Origin: Chitinophagaceae bacterium UBA4407
GTDB taxonomy: Bacteria > Bacteroidota > Bacteroidia > Chitinophagales > Chitinophagaceae
Length of the DNA stretch: 64,000 bases
Reading direction: 5' to 3'
NCBI GenBank assembly: GCA_002390845.1
Contig: DGQT01000077.1
Coordinates: 1-64,000 of the forward strand
Shown here: positions 35,934 through 45,468 of the stretch, one piece after another
Layout: each line of letters opens with the position of its first letter
How positions within the stretch are numbered: the first letter of the stretch is position 1
Program-made: the position numbers and the translations under genes
The notes under the pieces: generated by a model
The model's input: only the letters and a program-made list of their open reading frames with translations
Database searches by the model: none
What the model was told of the DNA's origin: nothing

Positions 35934-37367
35934 GTGAGAAGACAAAAAAATGTAATCCTGGAAAATGTGACTGCGGAAGACTATGCAGCAGAAGGTAAAT
36001 CTTTGGCCAGGATAGATGGCAAAGTGATCTTTATTGAAGGTGCTGTTCCGGGTGATGTGGTGGATGTAATGCTTACAAAAGACAAAAAGGATTGGGCCGA
36101 GGGCAGAGCCATACGTATTAAAGAATATTCAGCTATACGTGTACAGCCCTTTTGTACACATTTTGGTACCTGTGGTGGTTGCCAATGGCAAATGTTGCCC
36201 TACGAGCAACAACTTTTTTACAAACAAAAACAGGTAACAGATAACCTGCAGCGTATTGGCAAAATTGATCTGCCTCAAATTCAGCCAATTGTTGGCTGCA
36301 GCAACATTACACAATACCGCAATAAAATGGAGTATACTTTTTCTAACAGGCGGTTTATTCCCGATGCGCTGTTTAGAAAAATGAAAGCGGCTGGGGAGGA
36401 TACAGATGCTGCTGTTTATAAGGACGTAGGCGGATTTCATACGAAGGGCGTTTTTGATAAAGTTGTAGAAATAGATACCTGCCATTTACAGGCAGAACCA
36501 TCGAACGAATTAAGAAAAGCTGTGGCATTATTTGCAAAGCAAAATAACCTTCCATTTTACGACATTAAACAAAAAACAGGCTGGCTGCGCAATGTAATGG
36601 TTCGTATGGCTGCTACCGGCGAGCTGATGGTTAATATTGTTTTGGGCTATGAAGATGAAACGGCACGAACGAAACTACTTGATCATTTGCTGAATGAATT
36701 CCCCGGTATTACTACGCTGCTTTACACGATCAACCCCAAAGTAAATGATAGCCTTTACGATCTTGAGCCGGTTACCTATTTTGGCAAAGGTTTTATAACA
36801 GATGTACTCGAAGATTTTAAATTTAAGATCAGCCCGAAATCATTTTTTCAAACCAATACCAAACAGGCTGAGAAGCTTTATAGTATTACCCGGGATTTTG
36901 CTGAACTTACAGGAGAACAAATTGTTTATGATCTTTATTGCGGCACAGGCAGTATTGGTATTTTTTTAAGCAAAATGGCAAGAAAAATTATTGGGGTTGA
37001 GGTAGTAGAAGATGCAGTAAAAGATGCCCGTGAAAATGCCGTGCTTAATAATATCAGCCATGCTTCATTCTTTTGCGGCGATGTGATAAAAGTGTGCAAC
37101 ACAGAATTTTTTGAAGCACATGGTAAGCCCGATGTGGTGATCACCGATCCGCCACGTGCAGGCATGCATGAAAAACTGGTGCAAAAATTACTGGAAATGG
37201 CTGCACCCACAATTGTTTATGTAAGTTGCAACCCGGCAACACAGGCAAGGGATTTATCTTTGCTTGGTGAAAAATATTCGGTTGAAAAAATTCAACCGGT
37301 AGATATGTTTCCGCATACATTGCACATAGAAAATGTAGTGCAATTGAAACTAAAAATTGATTCTTGA
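35934..37367 (+). CDS. rlmD: 23S rRNA (uracil-5-)-methyltransferase RlmD/RumA family
   Basis: 477 residues from a GTG at 35934 (RRQKNVILENVTAEDYAAEG), which fits the family start; the upstream in-frame ATG at 35823 lies inside a dispersed repeat. SAM-dependent m5U methylation of 23S rRNA. TRAM domain at residues 5-65 (AEGKSLARIDGKVIFIEGAV), Fe-S cluster cysteines in CTHFGTCGGCQW, SAM-binding DLYCGTGSIGIFLS near 335, and the catalytic region TDPPRAGM with the nucleophile in YVSCNPATQARDL near 435. Followed by two rhomboid genes 17 bases later, likely co-transcribed. Confidence 0.92.
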   Translation: MRRQKNVILENVTAEDYAAEGKSLARIDGKVIFIEGAVPGDVVDVMLTKDKKDWAEGRAIRIKEYSAIRVQPFCTHFGTCGGCQWQMLPYEQQLFYKQKQVTDNLQRIGKIDLPQIQPIVGCSNITQYRNKMEYTFSNRRFIPDALFRKMKAAGEDTDAAVYKDVGGFHTKGVFDKVVEIDTCHLQAEPSNELRKAVALFAKQNNLPFYDIKQKTGWLRNVMVRMAATGELMVNIVLGYEDETARTKLLDHLLNEFPGITTLLYTINPKVNDSLYDLEPVTYFGKGFITDVLEDFKFKISPKSFFQTNTKQAEKLYSITRDFAELTGEQIVYDLYCGTGSIGIFLSKMARKIIGVEVVEDAVKDARENAVLNNISHASFFCGDVIKVCNTEFFEAHGKPDVVITDPPRAGMHEKLVQKLLEMAAPTIVYVSCNPATQARDLSLLGEKYSVEKIQPVDMFPHTLHIENVVQLKLKIDS

Positions 37368-37384
37368 AATACTAATTTATTGCA

Positions 37385-38086
37385 ATGACAGAATTCAGGC
37401 CTGGCCGTTTCGAAATATTACCTACAGTTGTTAAGAACCTGCTTATAATTAATGTGCTGGTATTTATGGCTCAGTTAGTATTACCTGTTTCGGTAATAAA
37501 TATGAACAACCTGTTTGCATTACATACATGGCAAAGTGAGTTATTCAAGCCCTGGCAATTCATAACATATATGTTTATGCACTCAACGGATGATTACACT
37601 CATCTTCTCTTTAATATGTATGCCTTATGGATGTTTGGCTCAGTACTTGAAAACGACTGGGGCCCAAAAAGATTTCTTACATTTTATATTGTATCCGGGC
37701 TAGGGGCAGCTCTATGCCACATGATTGTACTCTATTTCGAAAACCAGCCAATAATTGATTTGTTTAACAGTATGCCCCTCCAGCAACAGGAATATTATTC
37801 GTTAGACTTACAGCAAAGGCTTAATTCAATAACAATTGGAGCATCTGGCGCAGTTTTCGGTTGTCTTGCTGCATTTGGTTATTTATTTGCAGAGACTTAT
37901 GTTTATTTCATCGTTTTTCCTTTAAAAGCAAAATGGTTTGTTTTACTGTATGCAGGATTTGAGCTTTTTTCCGCTATACAAAATAGCGCAGGTGATACGG
38001 TTGCGCATTTTGCGCACCTCGGCGGAGCTCTCACTGGATTTTTAATGGTGTATTTCTGGAACAAAACTAACCGGCGAACGTATTAA
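37385..38086 (+). CDS. Rhomboid family intramembrane serine protease
   Basis: 233 residues, six predicted membrane helices. Rhomboids cut membrane proteins within the bilayer with a Ser-His dyad. Seen: the WQFITYMFMHS L1-loop region near residue 57, HLLFNMYALWMFG, catalytic Ser in GASGAVFG near 155, and catalytic His in AHFAHLGGALTGF near 211. All the key residues are present, so it should be active. 17 bases after rlmD and 48 bases before a second rhomboid that lacks the Ser. Confidence 0.93.
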   Translation: MTEFRPGRFEILPTVVKNLLIINVLVFMAQLVLPVSVINMNNLFALHTWQSELFKPWQFITYMFMHSTDDYTHLLFNMYALWMFGSVLENDWGPKRFLTFYIVSGLGAALCHMIVLYFENQPIIDLFNSMPLQQQEYYSLDLQQRLNSITIGASGAVFGCLAAFGYLFAETYVYFIVFPLKAKWFVLLYAGFELFSAIQNSAGDTVAHFAHLGGALTGFLMVYFWNKTNRRTY

Positions 38087-38134
38087 TAAATTAGAATAAC
38101 TTGCTGTTATTTCAATTCAAATGTTGAGAAAATT

Positions 38135-39070
38135 ATGGCGGTAATGCAACAGAACAGAAGAAACTCAATACTATTAGGACAGGATAACAACGCACTTACC
38201 TGGCTCATTTTCATTAATGCGGTAATTTTTGTTATTATCAACTTTATTAAGATCGTTTATTTTCTTTCTTACGATACCAATATGGTTGCCTGGCAGAATT
38301 TTCACCTTCAGATACTCGATTGGTTCTCGCTGCCGGCAGGCCTGGGTAAGCTTGCCACCCGCCCCTGGACTATTTTAACTTACATGTTTTCGCATGAAAG
38401 CGTTTGGCAACTCATCGGCACCTTATTATGGCTTTGGGGCTTTGGAACAATTCTGCGCGACCTTGCAGGTAATCTTAAACTGATCCCTGTGTACGTTTAT
38501 GGCGGGTTGGCCGGAGCGCTGTTTTTTGTGCTTACTTCAAATATTATTCCGCAATACCGCGAAGCAACTGAAGCAGCCGCACCTTTAATTGGTGGCGGTG
38601 CTGCTGTAATGGCCGTTGCCCTTGCCGCAACCACACTGGCACCTGATTACAGAATCTTCCCTATGCTTAATGGCGGTATACCGCTTTGGGTACTTACTTT
38701 AATATTCGTGGCTATCGATTATGCTACTATAGCAAGCAGTAGCGGCAGCAATGCCGTAGCACACCTGGCTGGTGGTGCCATCGGTTTCCTTTTTATCAAG
38801 CAATTACAAAGGGGAAACGACTGGAGTATCTGGATGGTTAATTTTACAAACTGGGTAAATGACCTCTTTAACCCGGAAAAAAAGTTTCAAAAGAAACCAT
38901 TGTCGCAACAAAGGTTTTATAAAAGCGACCGTAAACCTTTTGAGAAAATACCCAGGGTAACCCAGCAGAAATTAGATGAGTTGCTGGATAAAATTAACCA
39001 GGAAGGCTACGCATCCCTTTCTGCCGAAGAAAAAGAATTTCTAAAAAAAGCCAGCCAGGAAGATATATAA
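38135..39070 (+). CDS. Rhomboid-like protein lacking the catalytic serine, with C-terminal DUF6576-like tail
   Basis: 311 residues. Rhomboid core with WTILTYMFSHE, LLWLWGFGTIL and the His helix AVAHLAGGAIGFLF, but the catalytic loop, normally L(I/L)GAS(G/A)AV, reads LIGGGAAVMAV, so the Ser is Gly. It should be proteolytically dead. After the last helix a soluble tail of about 75 residues (QQKLDELLDKINQEG, SLSAEEKEFLKKAS) matches the tail common in Bacteroidota tandem rhomboids. It may chaperone or regulate substrates of the active rhomboid next door. Same operon. Confidence 0.85.
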   Translation: MAVMQQNRRNSILLGQDNNALTWLIFINAVIFVIINFIKIVYFLSYDTNMVAWQNFHLQILDWFSLPAGLGKLATRPWTILTYMFSHESVWQLIGTLLWLWGFGTILRDLAGNLKLIPVYVYGGLAGALFFVLTSNIIPQYREATEAAAPLIGGGAAVMAVALAATTLAPDYRIFPMLNGGIPLWVLTLIFVAIDYATIASSSGSNAVAHLAGGAIGFLFIKQLQRGNDWSIWMVNFTNWVNDLFNPEKKFQKKPLSQQRFYKSDRKPFEKIPRVTQQKLDELLDKINQEGYASLSAEEKEFLKKASQEDI

Positions 39071-39089
39071 ACCTGCCCTTAGAATAACA

Positions 39090-40226
39090 ATGAAAAAGTT
39101 TTTTAAAACTCTTTGGATCATTGCATGCATCCCTTTGGTAAGTATTTATATACTTGCATCGTTCAGCACATTTATACCTCCCTCAGATTTTTCCTATATC
39201 AGTTTATTAAGCCTGGGGTTTCCTTATATACTTGCTGTATTGCTTTTGTTTTTACTCATTAGTTTTTTTGCCGAAAGAAAACTGGCTTATATAATGCTGT
39301 TTACACTGCCTGTTGGCACCTTTAATATTATCAACACTTTTGCTTTGCGTACCGAAATTCCCTGGATACAAAATAAAGATACTGCTACATTACGCGTAAT
39401 GACCTGGAACGTACAGAGCTTTGGCAACTACCTGCGAAAGAAAAAATCGAATACTGCATACCGCACCAACAGAGACGAAATGCTGGCTACCATAAAAGGT
39501 TACAACCCTGATGTAATCTGCTTCCAGGAGTACCGAAACATTGAAAATTCAAAACGCCGCATATCAATAAGAAAGCAGTTGGATACACTTGGATACACAT
39601 ATTCATTCTGTTCAAAAGACAGGGCAGGCAGTTACCCTAAAAATCCAAATGTACTCCTTGAAGAAGGCGTTGCCATTTTCAGTAAAATGCCTTTTGTAGA
39701 CAGTGGAAGAATACTGATCGACAGCACGGAAGAGAATGAACACCTGATCTACACCACCGTACTTTTCAACGGTAAACCTGTACGGGTTTTTACAGCACAC
39801 CTGCAATCGTTCACCATTTATTCCGATACGGCACAAGATAAAAATCCCGATGATAATATTTACGAGATCACCTACAAACGCCGCAAAGCTGCAGAATATA
39901 AAGTACGCGAAACAGAAGTAAAGCACCAGGAAGAAGTCGCAATCATCCGCAACGCAATCGATAAAACCAAAGAACCCGTTATCTATTGCGGCGATTTGAA
40001 TATTACGCCCACATCGTACAATTACCGCACTTTAAAAGGCAGCAATCTGCAGGATGCTTTCCTGGCAAAGGGTTCAGGCATGGGAAATACTTTTTATAAG
40101 ATTGGCCCAACGCTAAGGATCGATGTTTGCCTTGCCGATACAGCAATGCATGTACAACAATGCCAGAGAGATAAAATAAAATTATCCGATCATTACCCCG
40201 TTATCGCAGATCTAAGCTGGAAATAA
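39090..40226 (+). CDS. Endonuclease/exonuclease/phosphatase family protein, membrane-anchored
   Basis: 378 residues. Three N-terminal membrane helices (residues 5-95: LWIIACIPLVSIYILASF; YILAVLLLFLLISFF; YIMLFTLPVGTF) and an EEP catalytic domain facing the periplasm: MTWNVQSFG near 106, the metal-binding Glu in VICFQEYRN near 152, GDLNITPTSYNYR near 300 and the terminal SDHYPVIADL with its catalytic Asp-His. EEP enzymes cleave phosphodiester or sugar-phosphate bonds; substrate not predictable. 19 bases after the second rhomboid, last gene of the rlmD operon. Confidence 0.88.
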   Translation: MKKFFKTLWIIACIPLVSIYILASFSTFIPPSDFSYISLLSLGFPYILAVLLLFLLISFFAERKLAYIMLFTLPVGTFNIINTFALRTEIPWIQNKDTATLRVMTWNVQSFGNYLRKKKSNTAYRTNRDEMLATIKGYNPDVICFQEYRNIENSKRRISIRKQLDTLGYTYSFCSKDRAGSYPKNPNVLLEEGVAIFSKMPFVDSGRILIDSTEENEHLIYTTVLFNGKPVRVFTAHLQSFTIYSDTAQDKNPDDNIYEITYKRRKAAEYKVRETEVKHQEEVAIIRNAIDKTKEPVIYCGDLNITPTSYNYRTLKGSNLQDAFLAKGSGMGNTFYKIGPTLRIDVCLADTAMHVQQCQRDKIKLSDHYPVIADLSWK

Positions 40227-40277
40227 AATTCAACAAAGCAATTTATTTGGCCAGCTGTACAACTTATGGCATCGCCG

Positions 40278-40422
40278 GTTGTGTCACTCACTTGTACGTT
40301 CGGAACAATTTTGAGCTGAGTGAACTATAAGCAACGCAAGCCGTAAATCGTAAGTCGCAAGTTAAACTCCCGATTCCCGGACTCCCGATTTACGTTCCTA
40401 CAGTACAAGTGAGTGACACAAC
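40278..40422. repeat. Inverted pair of dispersed repeats, GAGTGACACAAC variant
   Basis: Reverse arm 40278-40297 and forward arm 40403-40422 are perfect 20-base complements (GTACAAGTGAGTGACACAAC); outside both arms GATGC(C)AT-type tails extend the symmetry. The 105-base loop contains its own inverted repeat CGTAAATCG...CGATTTACG. It separates convergent genes, so it may act as a bidirectional terminator. Confidence 0.88.
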
Positions 40423-40466
40423 AGTTGATGCTATGAAATACCAATGCCTGCAACCAAAATTCCCTG

Positions 40467-43400
40467 CTAATCGTATCGCGATTCTTTGGCCATGTCAACA
40501 TCTTCATCATCATCATTGTCAGCGAACCTGCCGTTGGAATAAAAACGGGAGGAGCTAGGTCTTTGCGCATACATGATCTGCTTAGTAATCTTTTGCATAG
40601 CAGGTATTGCTGCTTTTTCGCTGGTATATGTTTCGTTGGTGAAATAACTGTTCATACGCCTGTACAAATTGAAGGTTGCGTTTACTTTAGTGGTATCAGA
40701 GGGTTGCAGGCCAGAGACGGCAATCTTCCATTCTTTGTCCTGTTTGTCTCTTTTGTAACGGAAGAAATAAAGCCAGCCACTGTCTTTGTAACTGTTGACT
40801 TTTCTTTTGCTGATATAAACAAGCGTGTCAACAGGCAAATACGAAGCACTACTGCGGAGTATGCTGTTAGCAAAGTTTTGTTGGCTAAGATATTTTTTTG
40901 GAAAATAACGGGTGAGGCTGTCGGCCTGTAATGCGTTATAAAAAGCTATCCTGTTCTGTTCATCTGCGGCAAGCGCCAGGAGCAAGGTATCGGGAACAGG
41001 CTTCCCGTTTTTAAGCATCGTTGTTACTGCTTTTATTTTTGCGGGGTTGCTGCGCATCTGCAATATCTTATCGTAAAAGCCGGGCACTTCCTGCGATTGA
41101 TTCCAGAAAGGCATCAGTAATACGATGTAATTTTCAAAATTATCTGCGCCATCGCGGTTGCCGTACATGTTATTGTAATAATCAGGTATTCCCTGGTTAT
41201 TTTTATCAAGCTTGTTCATCTCCTTTTTTTCTTCCTGCGCCAAACGTTTTTTAAGGAGTTGTTTTGCGTCGAGCAGAAACTTGTTGAAATAATTTTTGTA
41301 GTCGGGTGCTTTGATATACCCACTGTCAACAGCCACAGAAAGTAATTGTATTATATCGTTTTTATAATCATCGAGCGTTACCAGGTCGAGCATAGCAGGA
41401 ATGATCTTAGCTGCAAGTGAAAGGGTATCGTGTAACTGGTGCCAGGCATCATTGGAGAAGGTGTTGTAATCTATAGTTCGATCATTTTTGGCAGACATGT
41501 TTTGCAGAATAAAATTCATGTCAAGAGAGGGAAAACGACTACCATTATCCGAAGCCAATGCCGGTGGATTTTCGAGTATGAGGTCTTTAAAAACTGTAAA
41601 AGATGCATTGGTTTTCATATTCAGCAAAGCATCTAGTACTACGTTCTGAAGATCAGAAGTATCTTTAGCCGAAACATAAAGTTGTTTAAGCCAGGCAATG
41701 GTTTCTGCATCTTTAAAACCGCCTGTTGCAGCGATCCAGCTTCTCTTTAAATCCAGGTAATTTTTATTTTTCCACGATAACTGTTCTACCGCTTTTTTTA
41801 CCTGTGGCAGATCGGTTGAGTCAAAAAGTGTTGGTGAAATAGAATGCCTTGCTTTTTTGCTTATAACACTATCGGTGCTGAAATAATCGGCAAAGAAAAT
41901 AGCTGATTTCTTTTTGAAAGGATCAACAAATTTGAATGTATCTGCAGGGGTGAATGTTTCAAAAAAAGTTTGTACAAATTTGCCGGGGCCGCTAATGGTA
42001 TCGCTCATATTCATAAGGCTGAAGAATGCCCCGTTCTTATAATAGGTTTTAACGGATAACAGCCTGCTGCTGCCTGTGTCGCTTAATTGGTAATAGTTAC
42101 ATTTCCAGCCACTGTCTGTTGTAAACACCTGTTTTTTTCGGATTATATAATCTGAATCTTTTTCTGATATTACAAACCTGTTGCTGTTTAGTGTAGCAGA
42201 ATCTTTAAGGTAAGTATATTTCGGGAGCCGCGATGCAACAATCGTAATATGTTCTCCTGTTGTATCGTTGCCAACTGTTTTAATAGAGAAATTGGTAAGC
42301 CAATCTATATAAGAACCCGTGGATGCCCCAAAACCCTCTTTGTCTTCTGCGAGTTCGGCAAGGTCAGTTAAGGATAATTTGTCAGAACTATCCAGGGCAG
42401 TGGAATAAAACATCGGGCTTTGCACAGTGAATCCCAGCGTAGTATCTTTTCTTTCTTTTGTTTCAGTGTAATTAAAGGGTGTTATTTCAAATGAATTTAG
42501 AAAAGCCGCATCGCTGTTACTACTCTTTGTTTTTACCCCGAGAATATAATAATTGCTGCCCTGTATCAGGTAACGCACCATAAGTGTGCTGCCATCTTTA
42601 TGTTTATAAACAGCATTTAATACAGGGTAGTTTTTAAACGAACTAATTTTGCCGGTAGCCGTATCGCTGATGATATTTTCACTTTTAAAACTCTCCTCCA
42701 TTAACCGCAACTCAAAACTGTCTTCTTCTATATAATCATATTGCTGAATATTCGCTTTAAAGAGAAAATAGTCATTCCCTTTACTATCACTGCTCAGCCA
42801 CTCATCGCGGTTTTTATCGTTGCGGTCGCTGGAAACATACAAAGGCTTTGAAGGAAAGTCTATTTTAAATCCACCATAAGGTGCTGTGTATGCAGTTTGC
42901 TTTTGGCTGAAAAAACTGCTATCAAATTTCACTGAACTAAAGAACTGATCGGCTTCTTTACCACCAGTAATATAGTCATTAATGCCGCCGGTTTTAAAAA
43001 TAACAAGTTCATTGGGTAACACGAAAATATTATACCGCTGCTTATCGCCCTTCCTGGTGCGATTAACAATATCAAATCCTTTAAAGCCATTTTTTTCAAT
43101 TGGGCTTTTTGATAAAATTTTACCTGGAATATTTTCATATAAAAGACTGTCTGTTTTCTTCAGCACCACCTCGGCAGAATTGCCCAGAAGCGAAGCGTCT
43201 GTCTTTACACGGCTTACCATATAATAACTGCCATTAGGCATATCGGCATATTGTACCATATCTACGTTTCCTATGGTTTTGAAACGATAGAATTTTGAAC
43301 CTGGAATTTCCACACTGAATAAGCTGTCATCTGAATATTGCTTTTTAAAAGCAGCAGTAACTCTTATGCTTTCCAGCTTTTCTTTTTCGTCACCATCGCG

Positions 43401-44339
43401 CTGGCCCATAGTCACAGGGCGAAGCTTGTACCCCATTTTTCGCAACAATTCTATTACGCCCCTAGTTCCTGCTAAATGGGCTGCACCAACCCCTACAAAC
43501 AATGAATGCTTTTTAACGATTGTATCTATAGAGTTGGCTTGTATCTCATTGCGTTTGTAAAGAAATTTTTCTTCAAAAGCGGCTGATGGCGATGTAAGTA
43601 TTTGCAAAGAATCCAATACATCAAGATCTCCTTTGCGGTAGGCATCCTCTGTTTTCTTCTGATAATCCACACCGTCATAATTAATCACCCTGCGGTTTTG
43701 CGCCTGGTCTTTATACATATCACGGTATGCCTCTTTTACAATACGCATTGTTTGATTATAGTCTTCAACACCCGTTACCGTTTTATTCAGTTTACGGCCC
43801 AGACGGAATATGTACATATCCAGGTAAGTCTCTTCTTCAAAATCTTCATTGCCCACATTGTTGCGGTACAGCATGCCATTAATCATTCTCGCTTCCGATG
43901 CAAGCCCCAGTTCTATTCTGGGTTCATAAGCCCCAATCTCAAATGTTTTTTCATTAAGGCGGTCATTGGCAATATCAAACATATTAAACATGCGCGGATT
44001 GAACCCTTGCATTCCCTGCGGGTCATCATCTTCTTTTGAAAACGCTTCCTGCCACACTTCAAAATCCTGTTCCAGAGCAACCCAGTCAACACTTTTTAAT
44101 GCAGTATAAAACGAATCGCCAAGATTAAACACCATCTTGTTACTAATATGCATGGTGCCAAAAAGATAAGACGGATGCTTTAACCCGTTACCCGTGATCT
44201 CCCACAAAAGACTCGGATATTTTTTCTGCCCTGCGGCAACAGAACTGTCGGTTACTTTTGTTTTTTTCTGGGCACCTGCATCAGCAGAGAAAATAAGAAC
44301 AACTAGTAACGTAGCAATACAACTGTGAATGATTTTCAT
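40467..44339 (-). CDS. Very large TraB/GumN family protein
   Basis: 1290 residues; TraB/GumN proteins are usually about 300. Signal peptide ends at DAGAQKK. Residues 40-320 are the TraB/GumN (Tiki-like) domain: LLWEITGNGLKHPSYLFGTMH with the GxxH motif, VALEQDFEVW with the conserved Glu, and SLFVGVGAAHLAGTRGVIELL. Tiki-type relatives are metal-dependent proteases. The remaining 950 residues, with repeated beta modules (TAPYGGFKIDFPSKPLYVSS; FTVQSPMFYSTALDS) and a helical HEAT-like stretch at 850-1100, have no named domain that I recognise. Exported, periplasm or cell surface. Monocistronic. Confidence 0.85.
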   Translation of the reverse strand: MKIIHSCIATLLVVLIFSADAGAQKKTKVTDSSVAAGQKKYPSLLWEITGNGLKHPSYLFGTMHISNKMVFNLGDSFYTALKSVDWVALEQDFEVWQEAFSKEDDDPQGMQGFNPRMFNMFDIANDRLNEKTFEIGAYEPRIELGLASEARMINGMLYRNNVGNEDFEEETYLDMYIFRLGRKLNKTVTGVEDYNQTMRIVKEAYRDMYKDQAQNRRVINYDGVDYQKKTEDAYRKGDLDVLDSLQILTSPSAAFEEKFLYKRNEIQANSIDTIVKKHSLFVGVGAAHLAGTRGVIELLRKMGYKLRPVTMGQRDGDEKEKLESIRVTAAFKKQYSDDSLFSVEIPGSKFYRFKTIGNVDMVQYADMPNGSYYMVSRVKTDASLLGNSAEVVLKKTDSLLYENIPGKILSKSPIEKNGFKGFDIVNRTRKGDKQRYNIFVLPNELVIFKTGGINDYITGGKEADQFFSSVKFDSSFFSQKQTAYTAPYGGFKIDFPSKPLYVSSDRNDKNRDEWLSSDSKGNDYFLFKANIQQYDYIEEDSFELRLMEESFKSENIISDTATGKISSFKNYPVLNAVYKHKDGSTLMVRYLIQGSNYYILGVKTKSSNSDAAFLNSFEITPFNYTETKERKDTTLGFTVQSPMFYSTALDSSDKLSLTDLAELAEDKEGFGASTGSYIDWLTNFSIKTVGNDTTGEHITIVASRLPKYTYLKDSATLNSNRFVISEKDSDYIIRKKQVFTTDSGWKCNYYQLSDTGSSRLLSVKTYYKNGAFFSLMNMSDTISGPGKFVQTFFETFTPADTFKFVDPFKKKSAIFFADYFSTDSVISKKARHSISPTLFDSTDLPQVKKAVEQLSWKNKNYLDLKRSWIAATGGFKDAETIAWLKQLYVSAKDTSDLQNVVLDALLNMKTNASFTVFKDLILENPPALASDNGSRFPSLDMNFILQNMSAKNDRTIDYNTFSNDAWHQLHDTLSLAAKIIPAMLDLVTLDDYKNDIIQLLSVAVDSGYIKAPDYKNYFNKFLLDAKQLLKKRLAQEEKKEMNKLDKNNQGIPDYYNNMYGNRDGADNFENYIVLLMPFWNQSQEVPGFYDKILQMRSNPAKIKAVTTMLKNGKPVPDTLLLALAADEQNRIAFYNALQADSLTRYFPKKYLSQQNFANSILRSSASYLPVDTLVYISKRKVNSYKDSGWLYFFRYKRDKQDKEWKIAVSGLQPSDTTKVNATFNLYRRMNSYFTNETYTSEKAAIPAMQKITKQIMYAQRPSSSRFYSNGRFADNDDDEDVDMAKESRYD

Positions 44340-44528
44340 ATATTAAAATTACCGGGTAAAAGGTTCGGGTTGCATGTTAAACAAACCTCACTGTAAAATA
44401 ATTTAATGCTCTTGGTACAAGGTCACAAAAGAAATTGTTGTTTCAAAATATAATCTTGAAACATGAACTTTATTTTTAGGTTTTGCTGAAAATTTTTTAA
44501 ACCAGCATTTGTATTTCATGGCAGCTTC

Positions 44529-44590
44529 GTTGCGTCGCATTACGTTCATCTTTTGTACTGATATGATGCTTTTACCGAAGCGAAAATCAG
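44529..44590 (-). repeat. Dispersed repeat, reverse copy with CCGAAGCGAAAA tail
   Basis: GTTGCGTCGCATTACGTTCA, then GATGCTTTTACCGAAGCGAA. The same tail follows the reverse copies at 47901 and 59352, showing the conserved unit is longer than the core. Confidence 0.8.
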
Positions 44591-44638
44591 GCTAGTCAAC
44601 CAAAATAATTTTAGGCGCTTTCTACCGAACTTTGCCGC

Positions 44639-45289
44639 ATGAAACCTTTGCTCATTTATTGTTACGATGCTTATTGCGGCTGGTGTTACGGTTTTAGCCC
44701 GGTAATAAAAAAGATTGCAGAAACTTTTAAAGACCGGCTCGATTTTGAAGTGCTTTCCGGCGGTATGATCATTACAGAAAAACCGGTGGCAATTGCTGCA
44801 ACAGCGACATACATACAAAGCGCTTACAAAAGAGTGGAGGAATACAGTGGCATTACATTCGGCAAAGACTATCTCTGGCATATTTTTAATCCTGAAGAAA
44901 GCGATTGGTTTCCCAGCTCCGAAAAACCCTCCATCGCTTTATGCATTTTTAAAGAACTCCATGCTGGCAACCCTGTTGAGTTTGCCGCAGACATGCAGTA
45001 CGCCCTGCATTACGAAGGCCGCGACCTTACCGATGACGAAGCCTACCGCCATCTGCTGGATAAGTATAAAATAAATGTGGATACATTTTACAAATTGCTA
45101 AAGAGCGAAACATTTAAAGAAAAAGCCTACTACGAATTTTCACTGGTAAAGCAACTCAAGGTTCAGGGTTTTCCTGCTGTGTTTATACAGGGTAGTGAAT
45201 TAAAATTTTATTTGGTAGCACAGGGTTTTACAGATTATGAAACGGTAAACCAGCATATAGAAAATGTGTTGAAAGAAATTGGGGCATAG
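44639..45289 (+). CDS. DsbA family thiol oxidoreductase-like protein
   Basis: 216 residues, no signal peptide, so cytoplasmic. Thioredoxin fold with an inserted helical domain as in FrnE/DsbA proteins: active site YCGWCYG at residues 12-18 (CxxC is CGWC), and the cis-Pro loop QGFPAVFIQG near 178. The inserted region at 60-165 is helical (AIAATATYIQSAYKRVEEYSG). It probably oxidises or isomerises protein thiols, or handles a small thiol compound; substrate unknown. Monocistronic, divergent from the TraB-like gene with a repeat between them. Confidence 0.87.
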   Translation: MKPLLIYCYDAYCGWCYGFSPVIKKIAETFKDRLDFEVLSGGMIITEKPVAIAATATYIQSAYKRVEEYSGITFGKDYLWHIFNPEESDWFPSSEKPSIALCIFKELHAGNPVEFAADMQYALHYEGRDLTDDEAYRHLLDKYKINVDTFYKLLKSETFKEKAYYEFSLVKQLKVQGFPAVFIQGSELKFYLVAQGFTDYETVNQHIENVLKEIGA

Positions 45290-45410
45290 GAATAACAGAT
45301 CAACTTCTTTTTGCTTTTTAAAAGCATTCAATTTCTAATTCACAAGGTATTGAAAGCAGCAATTAGGGATTAAGGATGCAGGCTGTTGCCTGTTGGCTCA
45401 TATCCAGAAC

Positions 45411-45430
45411 GTACAAGTGAGTGACACAAC
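45411..45430 (+). repeat. Dispersed repeat, GAGTGACACAAC variant
   Basis: GTACAAGTGAGTGACACAAC, identical to the cores at 35817 and 40403, between the convergent DsbA-like and helicase genes. Confidence 0.85.
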
Positions 45431-45468
45431 AAAAGTTGAAATAAGTTCTGTAGCCGGTAACAAAAAAA

